Of a stretch of 64,000 bases of DNA, positions 44,781 to 58,857 are shown one piece after another. Position 1 is the stretch's first letter. Each line of letters starts with the position of its first letter. The stretch is taken from assembly GCA_958496175.1 (NCBI GenBank), contig OY292274.1:52090630-52154629 (forward strand). Direction: 5' to 3'. The stretch is from Sisyra terminalis (taxonomy: Eukaryota > Arthropoda > Insecta > Neuroptera > Sisyridae). A program made the translations under genes and the position numbers. The notes under the pieces were generated by a model. The model was not told where the DNA came from. It did no database searches and worked only from the letters and a program-made list of their open reading frames with translations.

Positions 44781-47700
44781 AAATATATTAATATATTTTT
44801 TTTTATACAGTACATACTGTTCAAAGCTAGCACAATCTAATTTGATACTTGAACTTTACAATAGTTTCATTTTCCCGCGTGATTGAATCTACTTCGTCTT
44901 TCAGTTCTCCCTATTTTCAATTAGATTCTTCAGGTCAGTATAGTTCACTCCCGTTTTAGCAGTTATAGACAAATTCTTCTTATTCTTCCTCTTTTTTCCG
45001 TACTTTTAAACTTCCTTTTATAATATCCAATATGAACTCACTTCCACCCAAGAGATCCATTCATTTAGCTTTCCTTCTTTTTCCCACAGTGCTGAAGGTT
45101 CTTTTTCATTAATTCTTCTCAGTATATTTAATTCTAACTTTGTGATTCTAATTTTAAGACACGGAAATTATTAGAAAATATTATTATTTTTAATTTGTAA
45201 TCTTTCGTTTTGGAAGATGACAATAATTGTAATGAAGAGAGTACGCTTATTAGGAAACTAGAGGAGTTGTTTCCTTAAATATTCAAACAATTATAATAAA
45301 GATGTAAAAGAAGTTATTAAAAAAACATATCATGATTAATTTAATTTTTTTTTCATTTATCTTCCTGCATAAATCCAATTCTATCCTATATTCATGATCT
45401 TACCGTTTTTAACTTAGAAAGCTTAAATTTTGTAACGATCGAAAATTTATTCAATTTAAATTAGTTGAATATCACAAAAGATATATGTCTGTTGAAAAAT
45501 TCTGATAAAATTTATAGGAGAAAGAAACTAGGTGGTAACCACTGAAGACATCGCAACGTTCGTTAACAAAACGTTTAATTATTCGGGGTCAGAATCCTTG
45601 AAAATTTTTAATTTAAATTGAATCGCCAAACGAAAAAGCTCACCCTTACAGTCTAGTAGCGTTTTTGAAAAGCAAAATTAAAACTATCCCTTGCTCTAAT
45701 AAAACGTCGCCATTCAATTGGTGGCTTTCATATTATCTAAGGTTAAAAACGAAACTAAATTTCCCGTATGGGCCACATGCATTATTTTAAAAACACCTTA
45801 ATCATACGGAGGGAATATAGGAAGGGTCTTGGTCATTTGGTACTGGAAATCTTCGCTAGCCACAATTTATTTCTGGCTGGTCTGTCTAGCGTTTTTTAAA
45901 TAAATTTTATATGTACCTAATAGACAGACAAAACATACAGACGTACATAAATTTAACGGATTTTTGTTCCCGATAAAAGCGCCGAACTGACTATATGTTT
46001 TAACTTCCTTGTTGTCGGGTTGTTCCTGAACGGGAAGGGTGGAATACCATGTGAGATGTGCACGGATGAAAAAAAAAGAAGCGTTTCGAAGGAAGGGCAT
46101 ATTTTCTCTAATCACTAGTGACTTGTAAGGGTTAAATTTTTATACTACATGAGATAAAGCGGTTCAGGATATGTTACATTACATGCCCTAACTAACCATT
46201 CCTGATTGTACAAAAACATATATATACGAGCAAAAACAAGAAAATATACACGAAAATAAATTTAAAGTGTCCAATATTTTTCTATCCCATAAAATATGAA
46301 ATTACATAATATTTTGTTGAGAAGCAATATTTAAAAGCTTTGCTTAACGTATTTTTCTCGTCTGAAGTTGATTTATTCTTCTTTCTTTTCAATTGAAAAA
46401 AAAACACGATTTGAATCGGATCAATTTCTGCAACCGTTTTGAATAATAAAATATCGATCATCAATTCTGAATAGTTCAAAGTAAATAAAGCCACATATAT
46501 AATCGCTTGGAAATTGAAAGTATCTCAACCCTTTGAAAAAGCCCTCCGTTTTCTTCCCTTTAATCGTCTCGCAGAACGATTGTGCATTTTTCAATATGCA
46601 GATTAACAACGCTCTGAATTCCTTCATGGGAACTTATCAGCTTTTTTTAAGAATTTATTTCACATCTACTTTATAACGACATTAAATTTTTGAATGGATT
46701 TGGAAAGAGGTTTGGTGAAATTTGAAATGCCATGATATGTTAATTGAAACAAAATGTTTTAATCTTATCGAGATCTATCAATTGTAAAATTTGAATATAT
46801 CGATCAAAGATATGCACGGGTATCATTCCACCAATCCCTCATACATTGTAATTCATTAAAATGTGCTGTAGGTACCTACATAATAAGTGTTAAGGGTTGA
46901 TTTTACAAGATAATAAAAATATCTTTATTCTCTGTAATAACAGGTCAAGGGGATGGATGGACACGCCATCACGATCAAAATGCAATGACCTGGGTCTCAG
47001 GGCAGGTTGACGAGATAATAGTGGAATGGGGAAATTTGGTGGAAAGTGTGCGCCCTTTGGAACCCCTAGTTTGCGTAAATAATTTATTTAGTGCATCTGA
47101 AAAAAATTGTAAAAAAATGAAGAGTGTGTTGTACCTTTTCAAGTGGTTTTAAATTGACAAAGGTCACAGACATAAAGACATACCCCAGCTAGACCCCGAA
47201 CTGACCGATCGGGAACCGGACGCACGGCCAAAACTTAACCTTTTGACATCCCTTACATCCCTTCGCCTTCATTGGGTTATGCTACTTGTGCATAAATACA
47301 AAATAATTTTTATTTGAAACATTTCATTATTGCATTAGAAAGACATTTTCTATACCTGCGACATACGTACATAGATAATTCTTGATATTTTTACGACTTG
47401 TTTACTGGTCATTTCGGGAATTTATTATAGGCAAAATATAACGTAAATTATAACGAATGTAACGATGTTTTTATTGTGATTTTAATTTAAACAAGAGAAA
47501 AAAATGTTTGACCGTTACTATTATTTTCTAAATCGGTTTTTTAGTTTGAAAAACGTTGGAACATTTAATACACGAACGGTATACCTATAGTTACATATAG
47601 GTAGAAGGAATCTTATATAGGATACCCAAGTTACAAAACATAATTTTCTAAGCCCTTCAAGCAACGTCATCAATAATATTCCATCTACAAGAAGTCAAAT

Positions 47701-48140
47701 GATGAAGAAAACAGCAAAAGGGATGAGATCCATTTGAAATCCTCCCCCATACGAATGACATCATTCACAGCATGCCGTTCGTTTTTTTTTCTCCGTACAT
47801 CTTTTCAACTCCGAATTTGATTGATGGGATGTTGGTTGACCGCTATAAAATGGACCACGCACACGCAAACTCCATCATACGGTAAAGTTTCATAGCAAAT
47901 TCACAGGCTACTCTTATTTACATGGTGGTTCCTCGGTTAGTTTTACATTAACCAATCCTCCAATACCGACCCCGTTTTACACACTTTCCATCGGCTATCG
48001 AATCGTAAAACATAAATAGAGTTAGCCTCAAATCAATAATTTCGACGTGCAGATATAAAGATAAATTGTCTTGATTAAATCGCACGCTCCATCCTTTCTA
48101 TTGCTTGTTTTGCCAATTAAAAAAGGAATTTATGAATTTG
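44781..48140. other. Gene-free stretch, mixed composition
   Basis: GC-richer patches lie at 45860-46110, 46940-47080, 47170-47290 and 47690-47900, including a TATAAAA at 47844 followed by a GC-richer stretch. No reading frame with family resemblance was found. A promoter near 47.85 kb is possible but unsupported. Confidence 0.35.
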
Positions 48141-48439
48141 TACTTTTTTGTGCTATAAATGCAAGGAAGTATTGTAATCGTGAACACTTTCGGATGTGAG
48201 ATTTTGTAGGAAATTTTCATTCAGAGTATCTTTGAATCCATCCCAAAGTATTCACAATATTTTCCCTTAGTAAAGTATTTAATTGGGTACCCCGCAGTTC
48301 CTCCAGTTTCATAAATTATCCTTAGACATAAAAATCTTGAATCCAATTCTGAGTGCTCCAAAACTATGTTTAATAATAAACATATAATTCATTAGGTTTA
48401 TAGTTTTTATACTAATCAGTTTGATAGTAGTTGAAGAAA
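48141..48439 (+). repeat. Direct repeat X, copy 1 (about 300 bp)
   Basis: From tgctataaatgcaaggaagt to gtttgatagtagttgaagaa. It recurs in the same orientation at 49844-50144 with scattered differences. It lies directly outside a 1.4-kb palindromic element. Confidence 0.9.
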
Positions 48440-49843
48440 GGTCATAGGACAATAAGTATAGTGAATCGACCCCATACGGGTATTTAGTTCATAATTTCAG
48501 GATATGTTGGTACTATTAAGATACGTTGATTCGGCAAGTTTCAGATCCCTATGTATTACCGTTTCTTTAAAAATCGAAAAAAGCTGAAAATCAGAAAAAA
48601 AAAATTCTCAGAAACTTGTGAATCGATTTATTTGAATTTTGGATATGTTTTAGCGGCTGATGGTAGCTTCTAGAAAAAAAATTAAGCGCTATATCGGTTC
48701 ATAAGATCCTTGAAAAAAGAGAGCTTTTTCTTTTAATTTGAATTTTTAACCATGATACAATTTTGGTACAATTACGAAACAATTTTTTTTCGAATTTCTC
48801 ATTCAATTTCTTTTAAAATAATGTGTTTTTTAAATTTTTAAAAATGGTAAGCCATATTGAAAAAAATTAAAAAACGATTTTTTTACTCAAAAATCCATTA
48901 ATGTAATAAGCAGAAACTAAGTATACTCGATTACTATACGAGTGCAAATAATAAGAAAACAATTATTTCCTATTAAATGAATTCAATCATTAATATAAAC
49001 ATTATTTGGCACTATTATGATTAATTCAGCATAAAGTGTTATCTTATAGACTAAAATTGCTGATCGGTAAGATGTTTTCGTTGGTGCTCTCTCACTCTAT
49101 TCTCATCCATTCCATGGATATTACAACTTGCAATCTTAATAGCATAGCAATCTTATTATATGCGCCGTTTATTTTGAAAGTGAGTTAAGTCCATTTCAAG
49201 AACAATCCCTATAGTATTATCATTTGTAACCATAGGAACATAATTGGAGGAGGAAATAATTGGCGTTTTTGTTAACAAATAAAATGAAATCAGTAATTTC
49301 TGTAAACTTAGCAGTTAAATAATTAACCTACTTTGTTCTAGTTACAAGAAGAAGAATCACCATATAGATCGTCCTTGAAATGGACTTACGCCCTTTTCAA
49401 AATAAACGAGTCATTTAAAGTACTCGATGCTGACTTAATCATAATAGGGCCAAATAGTTTTTACATTAACGATTGAATTCATTTAATAGAAAGGGATGGA
49501 GAATTTTACCAAAATTGTATCATGATTAAAAATTCAAATTAAAAGAAAAAGCTCTCTTTTTTGCAAGGATCTTATGAACCGATATAGCTCTTAATTTTTT
49601 TTCTAGAAGCTACCATCAGCCTCTAAAACATACCCAAAATTCAAATAAATCGATTCACAAGTTTCTGAGAAAAATTATTTTTATCTGATTTTGAGCTTTT
49701 TTCGATTTTTGAAGAAACGGTAATACATAGGGATCTGAAACTTGCCGATTCAATGTATCTTAATAGTACCAACGTACCCTGAAATTGTGAACCAAATACT
49801 CTTATGGGGCCGATTCACTAAACTTATCGTTCTATGTCTTTTA
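48440..49843. mobile_element. 1.4-kb foldback element with a MITE in its centre
   Basis: The left arm begins ggtcataggacaataagtat and the inverted right arm agacatagaacgataagttt. Arms match for about 410 bp in total; the left arm has an extra stretch of about 190 bp at 48773-48965. The centre holds a MITE (49157-49417). There is no coding region. The unit is bordered on both sides by the 300-bp direct repeat X. Confidence 0.85.
49157..49417. mobile_element. MITE with long inverted ends, copy 2
   Basis: Reverse orientation of the copy at 26180-26443. The similarity covers ends, middle and a few bases beyond the obvious inverted repeats. Confidence 0.8.
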
Positions 49844-50144
49844 TACTTTTCTTTGTGCTATAAATGCAAGGAAGTGTTGTAACCATGAATACTTTCGGAT
49901 GTGAGATTTTGTTGGAAATTTTTGTTCGGAACATCTTTGAATCCATCCCAAAGTATTCACAATATTTTCCCTTAGTAAAGCATCTAATTGGGTACCTCGT
50001 AGTTCCTCCATTGTAATAAATTATTCTTGGATGTAAAAATCTTGAATCCAATTCTGAATGCACCAAAACTGTGTTTATAAATGAAAGTATAATTCATAAG
50101 GCTTATAGTTTTTATACTAATCAGTTTGATAGTAGTTGAAGAAA
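49844..50144 (+). repeat. Direct repeat X, copy 2 (about 300 bp)
   Basis: Same orientation as 48141-48439. Differences include tgtaaccatgaatac for tgtaatcgtgaacac. Confidence 0.9.
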
Positions 50145-52779
50145 TATAGTTGAAAATTGTATAGATCACATACAATTTGGAAAATCGATGTGAAGGGTTT
50201 ACATGACCAAGTGGTGGAAAGAGAACATAGCGGGGTTGTTAGATATTTGATTTGATGATATTTAGTTGTAGTAGCAGCTAAAATGCCAAAAGGGACATTC
50301 GAGTAAATGTTAGTCGAAGAAATAGCTCTCTACGTAAAGCGTACACATACACACATAAACACAAAGAGAATTTGAAGCTTGAGATGGCGCTGGCGCTTCA
50401 TCTCCCGTTTCTCCAACACCCCCGTTCTAAACACCGTATAATAATATAGCCTGGCTACGACGTCCTCTCCCAATTCAATGTATATATATGTATGTGTACA
50501 AATGCCTATACATTTATTTTATGTATGTGTGTAATATTCTACGCTGCCCATTTTCTAACTAGTGCGAGCATCAAAAACCACCCTTCTCTTAGTATTGCCG
50601 CTTTCCCTCTAGAAATTTTACCCGTCATCTGGAACTGCACCCTTTTCGTGCGAGATAGTGAAAAGCGGATGGAACGGGAATGGGGTTCCTGGGAAGTGGG
50701 ATGTTTTCTCCAACAGGAACTCAATGTACGCCACAGTCAGAGCCACTATCGCGACGACCACCATCAACCACCTCCTGTATGCTTTGCGATGCTAATGGAC
50801 ACTATTTGTATTAAATGGATGAGTGAGCTTCCAGCACCCGTGCTTATATTCAAACGAGTTATATTTATACTTTTGATTTAATGAATCGCCGTCGTACCAA
50901 CATTTGAAATTTTGCGATCTTCTATTAGAAATTAATTGGTTTTTATCCATTTTTTGTATTAAAAAAAAGAGAAACATAAAGACTATAAATAAAGAATTCT
51001 TGGTTGAATTTTAAAGTTTTGTTTAAATAAATAAACCAATTCTAGAGTTAATGTTTGGTCGCTTGTTCAACATTTTGGTTGGTTCTCATCGATCCACCTG
51101 TAAGACGTGACAATGCAGTGCTTGGTAACTATAAATTAAACTTTAGCACCCTCACAACTCCTGCCACACATCCCCCATTATAGCCTCAACTGTACATGGG
51201 ACATCGCTACTACACCATCCTCCACTGCAGCCTCCAAACTTACACCCACATATATACATATATATGTATACACATTGCCACCACCGCCGACACGCTGTGC
51301 TGGGGTGGACATTGCAGATAAGGGATGACACTTGGCTATATTTCAGAACAACTACATACACACAAATATACGCGTCCATATACATACTTACACATATACA
51401 CTAACATTGACGCGAGAGATAGCTTTGGTCCAGCAGCATGCAAATTTCCTTATATTCACAGTTCTATTCTTCTCGTTTCTCAACCTCTTCTCGTCTCTCA
51501 TTTAAAGTGAAACCTCTCAAAACAAACTTTCACTACAACCATTAATTCTCTCAATATTTAAAACACTACCTAATATCATTAAGCTGCACCGATTTTTACC
51601 AAAAATTTGTCAAACTTCTTTATTGTGTCAATGAAAATCACGGCGCCAGTAAAAATTTTACTAACTTCTTAATACATTCGCTTTAGTATAACGGGGTTTT
51701 TCTATATTCTTGTAGCTACACATACGCATTCCCAATGATATCCTTACATTACACTCCTATACACATGCATCTACGTATACACATATAAGTCTGTTCCTGT
51801 GGGGTTCCAGTGGAGGCTGTACTTTCCCTAGCGTCACTCTTTATCTACTGGACATTGCTTATTTAAATTTTGGTAATATATTATATCATGGACTAGAATT
51901 CGTACACTCGTATTTTTTCCTCCTTTACACCCTCAGTATACATTCTAAATAAAAGGGGTGAATTTAAGAAAAAAACTTATTTAATTAATGTTTACGATTC
52001 ATACAAAAATACAATATTCGTTTAATTTAAATTGTAGCAATTGGAAAATATTTATTTAATTATAAACGGTTCTGTTTTTTTTTCATTGTTGTTCTCTCTT
52101 TTCCAAATAAAATGACTACTAATAAAATAAAAGGATAATAAAATAATTACTTAATTAAATTCTCGTTTCATTTGGAATTAACAGTACAAGAGGCGTTGGA
52201 GAATAGAAAAGAACGCATGAGAAACGTACGAAGCCCTTTTTTTTATTACATTTCTTTTATGTCTCGAATGATATAAATCCAGTATTAGGGACATACACAT
52301 ACTCGCATCTACATTATACATTGTATAATCATGCAAAACATATGAATCAAATATAGGTGTTGAAAAATGAAAGAATTTAATTATGTTTTCGCAAAAATAA
52401 ATAAATTCAATTACTAGTAATTTGCAAATATTTTACTTCAGTGTTAGATTGAATATGTTGGGGTGGGTTATTCAATTTCATCGACGAAACTTATTGTGAT
52501 ACTGTCGAATTGCATGATATTGACACCTATACAAATGTTTTAAATATATACGATAGACGTATGTTTTTTAATAAGTTCCACCTCTACAAAAATATGGATG
52601 TAATTAATATCGGTTCGAACGGGTACAATTTTATTAAAATCATAGTTTTTTGTGAAACACTTTTTAAAAAAAGCTTTCAATTTCCAATAACACAATATTC
52701 CAAATTTGCATTACACAATTAATTTAAGAGTAGATATTAAAACAAATCTGTTCAAAGTAAAAGGTATAGTACCTAGGTA
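50145..52779. other. Gene-free stretch with GC-richer and TA/CA-rich patches
   Basis: 50340-50880 and 51150-51900 are GC-richer with runs of acacatata and tatatgtatg. A 129-codon frame at 50492-50881 has no family resemblance and no splice context. Regulatory or untranslated exon DNA is possible. Confidence 0.35.
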
Positions 52780-53696
52780 TTAGGTGTACCGGAAAGTAAT
52801 TTCATGTTAACAATTAAAATAACAATTAACAAAAAAAACATTTGAAATACGAAATTTTTGTATACAACTTTTGATTTTAAAGGAATGGTATTATGAGCCT
52901 CTATAGTATCAACGTTTTGACATCTAGTGTACAAATTTTTATTGCCAAATTAGTAAAAATCAATTGATTACTAAGGAAAATATCAAAAATTACATTTTGA
53001 ACATCACTTTGGGTTTAATTTTATAACCACTTAGTAAATGTAACGATTGAAATAAATAGAAATCCAATGGAATAACTTTGGACGATTATAGTGGATACTG
53101 TAATTTCACCTCCCCCTTAATTTATTAGTTTTTCGATGGCTTTTTTTTTGCAAAGGAGTCTTACATTACCGTGTTGCAGCATAGAATTTTCTCTTTAAAC
53201 AGTTCTTGTGCACTTTTGAGTATTTGGGTGGTCGACCAAAATTGATTAGGAATATTTGATTGTTCTTCGACTGTCTGACATGGATTTGGTACCACTTCCT
53301 CCCTTAACATCTTATTAGATAATTTTTTTCATTCTTCGTTGGTATCAGTTGGAGAACGGAAAATTATCGAATTTAAACGTGGAAAGAATAACTTGGTGTT
53401 AATAAACGTCTAATGCACCTAGATAAACATTGAAAATATTATTAGTAACAGCTTTGCGTTGCTACCCAGTGAAATTCGAAGATCATACAATACCGAGTTT
53501 GTATTCCTTCGGGTTTTTGGTCTTACCATTTCAATATAAGTTTCGAAATAAAAAATATTTTGTAATTTTTTATAAGTTAATAAATCACTCTAATTATAAA
53601 AACTCTTTATTACCACTTTGAAATAATTTATAAGCAAATAAATGGCAATTTAATGGCTATACGTTTAAAAACGAAATTACTTTCCGGTACACCTAA
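52780..53696 (-). mobile_element. mariner-like element, copy 2 (broken)
   Basis: The inverted ends ttaggtgtaccggaaagtaa match at both borders for about 24 bp. The inside, on the minus strand, aligns with copy 1 at 20145-21131 and carries RNTNSVLYDLRISLGSNAK near its start. Stops and deletions break the transposase; at 0.9 kb it is shorter than a full mariner of about 1.3 kb. Confidence 0.8.
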
Positions 53697-54421
53697 TGTA
53701 TTAAATTTTGATTCTCATAGGCTTTTTCTTAGGAGTTAGAAAAAATTTAAACCAAATATTGTGGAAGAAAAGATAGATTATTCAATAAGTTTTATAAATT
53801 TATAAAAAAAGAAGTTTGTATATAAAAAGTTTATAACAGGCTAACATTAATAAAATGTACTTTTTTAAATGCATTACTAATGCGAGTTAACATTTGCATT
53901 TTTTTTTTTTTTGTAAGGGTAAAGGGGAATTCTACTTATAACTCTATTACACACATGCATGTGTACGAAATATATAGAATGTTTGAGTTGTTTCAAGTTC
54001 AGGAGTATTTATAATTAGTTTTTAATTGTCAACGTATCCAACGTAATTTGTTGGTGTGATTAGGGAAAATTATAATAAAAGTTTACAGGGTCAAGCTTTA
54101 TCAAAAGAATATATATAGTAAAGGTCACAAAACATAACTGCACTGTTATAAAATTGTGAGAAAGTATGCAAAAAATAGCTACAAATACACATTTTTGGAA
54201 ATATTTTTAATATTATGATTATAGCTAGTATAAAAAATAATATTTCTAATAGGTAAACGTATGGAATTGAAAATTATCAAATTTTTCAAAAAATTGTCCC
54301 CTAAAATTCATCAATTTCTTAAAATTTACTAGGAGAGCTGTTTTGAGAGCTATTTTGCAGTAACGTTATTTATTATAATACTTACATTTGAAAAATTAGT
54401 ATAGATTAATACAAAATAGTA
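53697..54421. other. AT-rich DNA, nothing recognised
   Basis: No supported feature. Confidence 0.5.
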
Positions 54422-55413
54422 AGGTATAGTCACCAAATTTACGTCCCCAAGCTTAATTTCGCCCCCTTGGGTATATTTTTTTCTAAATAATGCCACCTAG
54501 TTTTGATAATTTGAATTTAAAGTCAGTTAAGTCAGACAACCATTTCAAATGTTTAGCGGTGAAATGTTGGGTCTGTGTCAAGATATTTAAAAAAATAAAA
54601 AACTTGTCAAGGTAAGTTTTTGATTGAAATACTATCGATAAGGTTTAAATGGTGATGTTCTTGAATTATTTAAACGAAATTTTGCCAAAATTTGATGTTA
54701 TCGCTTAAAATTAAATCGATTATATTTTCATTTAGGTGATGACATGCGTTTTTGGTTGAATACATGTTGTCAACACAACTGGCAAATTCCTAATATCGTC
54801 CCCTTACATAAGCCTAATATCGCCCCCGGGACGATATTGAGATTACTTCGTTATTAGGCAGTTGTATTTTTTTATCAATCATTTTTTCAATAAAATATTT
54901 AGTGTGGATGAAACAAGGATCAGCACCACGATAAAATGGGAGAAAAGTGGATAGGATGCACAAAATGTTTCCAATGGATGCATGAGGGTTGTGTTGAAAA
55001 TCCAGGGCCTAACTTTATCTGTTCAATTTGCTTAGAGAATTAAAATTACTTAAAGTTTAAACTATAGGTAAACCATGATTAATAAGTCTGATTAGATATT
55101 GTTATTATTATGATTATACTAATAATTATATATTGTTAAAAATATAGTTTATGTTTATGTAAGTCCTGATTATTGTGATCTCAATATCGTCCCCGGGACA
55201 TAATTAGGTGCCCAAAAAATTATTTTCAGAATGTTTACTTTTTTGTAAAGAATATTTTTGTATAAATAATAAAGAATTTAACAGATTTTTTTTATTTAAA
55301 ATAATAAAGAAATGTTATAACTAAACTTTGACGTTATATTTATTCCTACAATCGCAACATTTTTTCAAAATTTTTATTTTTCAAAAAGGGGACGTTATTT
55401 GGTGACTCTACCT
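54422..55413 (+). mobile_element. pogo/Tc1-group transposon relic with a zinc-finger tail
   Basis: The ends aggtatagtcaccaaattta and, inverted, aggtagagtcaccaaataac are flanked by TA on both sides (54420-54421, 55414-55415). A short frame at 54912-55043 ends in WIGCTKCFQWMHEGC and FICSICLEN, the CxxC-WxHxxC-CxxC pattern found at the C-terminus of many pogo/Tigger-type transposases. The rest of the transposase is missing or decayed. The inside also repeats aatatcgtcccc strings. Confidence 0.7.
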
Positions 55414-55516
55414 TACTTATCTATTAAGGATTAATTTTTCAATCCCAAACTAAAACCACGAGTATGCAAAAAAGTCAAATTTCAATTATACGCAAGTGTA
55501 TTTAATATATGTATGT

Positions 55517-55547
<31 letters not shown>

Positions 55548-58500
55548 GTTATCATTTTTATTTATAATTTTTGAATCAGATATAAATATATCTCTAACAA
55601 AATTTATTACAACTCTTAAGTCTAAAACTAAAAAAAAAAAAAAAAAAAACTAGAGTAATTAGTCCTCCCTACACCTTTGTGTAGAATTGGATGTGGAAGG
55701 TGGAATGTATGTATTTAATAGGACTTATAAGCACCCAAAATATATTTTAATGGTCCTTAAAGGATGTCCATGTACCTACTAATAAAATACTAAGGTCCTT
55801 GGTAATTCAGCTCTTTATCTCAATTAGTTTTGGTGAAAAAAAGTAAAAACTGTAAAAGAAAATAATGATTTCGTATTGTTCTTCCATCATTTTTTTAAAA
55901 AAATATTTAAGATATTTTCCGTAACTAGTAATAAGCTTAATGTAATGTTTAGTGAAATAATTTAGGAATCCCTTGTTAATATGAACATAATGCTTTAAGC
56001 AATGTACTAATATCTAATGACAGCATACACCTTGTAATGCAAGAGACTATTAGCCAATAGGATATCGAGATTTAAAGGTGTTCATTTGTTTTGATTGTTG
56101 AAATTTTAAAAATTTAAAAAAAACCACTCCCACAAACAATGCCAATGCTATACGGATACGAATACGTATATGTTCAAATGGAATGTTTTGTGCACTGGCG
56201 TCGTTTGGGGCATATTGATACATTAATTATAAATTAAAGGGTTAGATTTGAAAATACTTTAAAATAGATAGCAAGAATGTAAAATTAAGTTTGTTTTATT
56301 GGAAAAAAACATTAGCTACAGATAAATGAAATAATCAACTGAGAGTAATATTACTATTAAGTGTAATAGTTAATGTAATAAACAATTTAAAAAATTCCAA
56401 TATCGAATTTTAAATTTGTCACATAAAATACTTTCCTGATTGAAATATTTTTTAAAACAGTATGCAATGAGTATTAATATATCTGAAATTCATCATATTA
56501 AAATTTTAGATTAAACGGTTTAGTCAATCCTGAAAAAGTTTTTACTGTTTTTCACTTATATATTTTTTTTTCACAAAAGCTAATTGAGATATAGATCTAA
56601 CACTTCCAGGATCTCAGTATGTTATAAGTATCTCCACACCTCTTCAATTAATGTATGTATATATAAAATATCTTTCCGGACCCGATTAACCACGCTCTTA
56701 CCCCTAGATCTTTTATTGTGTTGATAAGTTTCGAATGACATGGTTAATGACACTATTTGGCAGCCAGCATTATACTGGCAAATTTCGGTTTCAAATTAAC
56801 ACATCTAGTAAATAAAATTTTATTAGTAAAAAACCACGAATTTGTACGGATGCTTATATAAAAAAGAAACTTTAAATTCAATTTTCTCAACTACATCTGT
56901 TAGTTTGGTCTTATAGGATCGACGACTTGCGGTGAGTAGATCATTAATTTACTAAATATTAAAATTTTAACGACAATATGCCTCAGCCGAAATTTACCTT
57001 GTGAACTCCTATTTATAATTCGTCCAATGGTTCTCATATTAGTATGGATCCTTACTAACTCAAAATCTATACTTCACGCTAGACCTATACCATTAAGAAA
57101 ATAACTGGTCCAAATGATATCACTGAATTTAAATTATCACATAGATTTATTTGCAGAAACTAAATTTCAGAAATAAGATCCAGCATGAACGATTTAGCTA
57201 TAAGAGCGAACTTGCAGAGTAAAATTTATAAGCCGTAGATTTTGCATTTGACAGAAATGCATAGTTAATACCTATTTATATTATAATTCTGTGTTTGATA
57301 ATTGTACATTTAAATAGTTTGTAGCAATTTCACAGGGTAAATTTTATTTAATAAATAAATATATGTGCAATTCTTCATGTCTACCTGTGAATCGTTTTGA
57401 AACCAGGAGGTCTTAGTTCAAATCTCTTAATATGAAAGACTAATCATATTTTTCAGCTTAATATTATTTTTATAAACTTTAAACTTACTTACATATAGGC
57501 AAAGCGATTATGTTGATTTTTGGTAAATTATATCCATTGTGGATATACGTTATGGACTATGCAAATTAAAATTCTACCGATACAGTTATATAGAAACTAT
57601 GTAGTAAGTAGATATTTAAGTATAACTTACTATACAATACACATGCTTAAAACTATTCAAATATATTGCTCTTTAATGGTATATTTAGAAGATTGTGATC
57701 ATGATTGAAGTTATTAGCATTACTCTAGATATTATTATTTCGTAAGGTTACAAATGATGCACGTTTAATCAAAACATAGTCTTTAGAAAACAGTTAACAA
57801 AGTCTTTCCTACTAGGCTACAGTATTTAGTCATTTAGTCTATTAAGGGTAATATAAAGTGTTGGATTCTTCCAGTAAAAGTATTTATTCTGCTTAAGAAA
57901 AACAAAAACCCAAACGATAGTTTTGATTCAAATGATTTCGCTCATATTTTCACCATTTATTAATTCAGAAATTAGCAGTTTACCGTCAATACTGAATTGA
58001 ATTTAATTATTAATATTTATTTCATTTAAAATAAAAATTAAATTTTTCAAATGAACAACTTTTATTTTTGAACATAAAAACGATTAACTTTTTATTTATT
58101 TCAATCCACGCTATTAACAGTAATAGATTTTTCAAATTTATTTTGTCCTGTATTAAATAATTTAGTAATTTAAAAGAAACCTAATATTCTAAAAGTAATA
58201 CAAATCAACAAAGTAAGACTTAGTAAATGGAATTTATTGAAATTAAGACTATCGGATTCCTGTGTACAAAATTGTTTTTTAATATATTCCTGTTTATTGC
58301 TGAATTTATTTTCCCATAGCGCTTTAGTTTGTAACCACTAAAACTTTGGGAACAGTAATGTTATCTTTGGTAAATCGACGAGGTTACCCAGGTCTGATAA
58401 ATAAATTAAACCAAGTGAATAATGTAACTTCAGAGCAAAAAACAATTAAATTGTATATTAACACTGCAATTGTTAATATTATACGAGTATAGAATTATTT

Positions 58501-58603
58501 AGTAATAATTATTGATATAAATATTTGGTACTTAATAAATAATAAAGCTTAGGTATATGGAAATCAAATTAAACTTGCACAAAGTAATATACTTCTACTA
58601 GAC
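55414..58603. other. AT-rich DNA with a poly(T)/poly(A) pair
   Basis: A run of about 26 T residues ends near 55547 and a run of about 20 A residues lies near 55630-55649, with about 80 bp between. The rest shows no gene or clear repeat. Confidence 0.45.
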
Positions 58604-58857
58604 CAGGGATGACCAAACCTTGGGCCACAAGAGGCCTCTCTTAACCGTTTTTCCGGTTCGTGAGATTCATCACATTTTTACATTCAAACATATATATTTT
58701 ATAAATGCCAAAGTGGTGATAACAAATGTATTAAAAATTTCTATGATATACTTAAATTTAAGATAGAGAATTGGAGATTTATAATTTTATGTATAGCCTG
58801 CAAAGTTATGATGCATTTCCAAGTGGCCCATAATATCATTTGGGTTGACCATCCTTG
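58604..58857. mobile_element. hAT MITE with perfect 8-bp target duplication
   Basis: The ends cagggatgaccaaacc and, inverted, caaggatggtcaaccc are flanked by tactagac on both sides (58596-58603 and 58858-58865). Confidence 0.85.

Noticed and set aside
47844..47900. TATAAAA with a possible transcription start
   Set aside because: No exon or ATG frame follows that could be supported, and such boxes are frequent by chance here.
48141..50144. LTR retrotransposon with 300-bp LTRs
   Set aside because: The direct repeats lack TG...CA ends, there is no primer-binding site or polyprotein, and the inside is a palindrome.
50492..50881. 129-codon plus-strand frame
   Set aside because: No domain, no family resemblance, no splice context, and it lies in a GC-richer patch where stop codons are less frequent.
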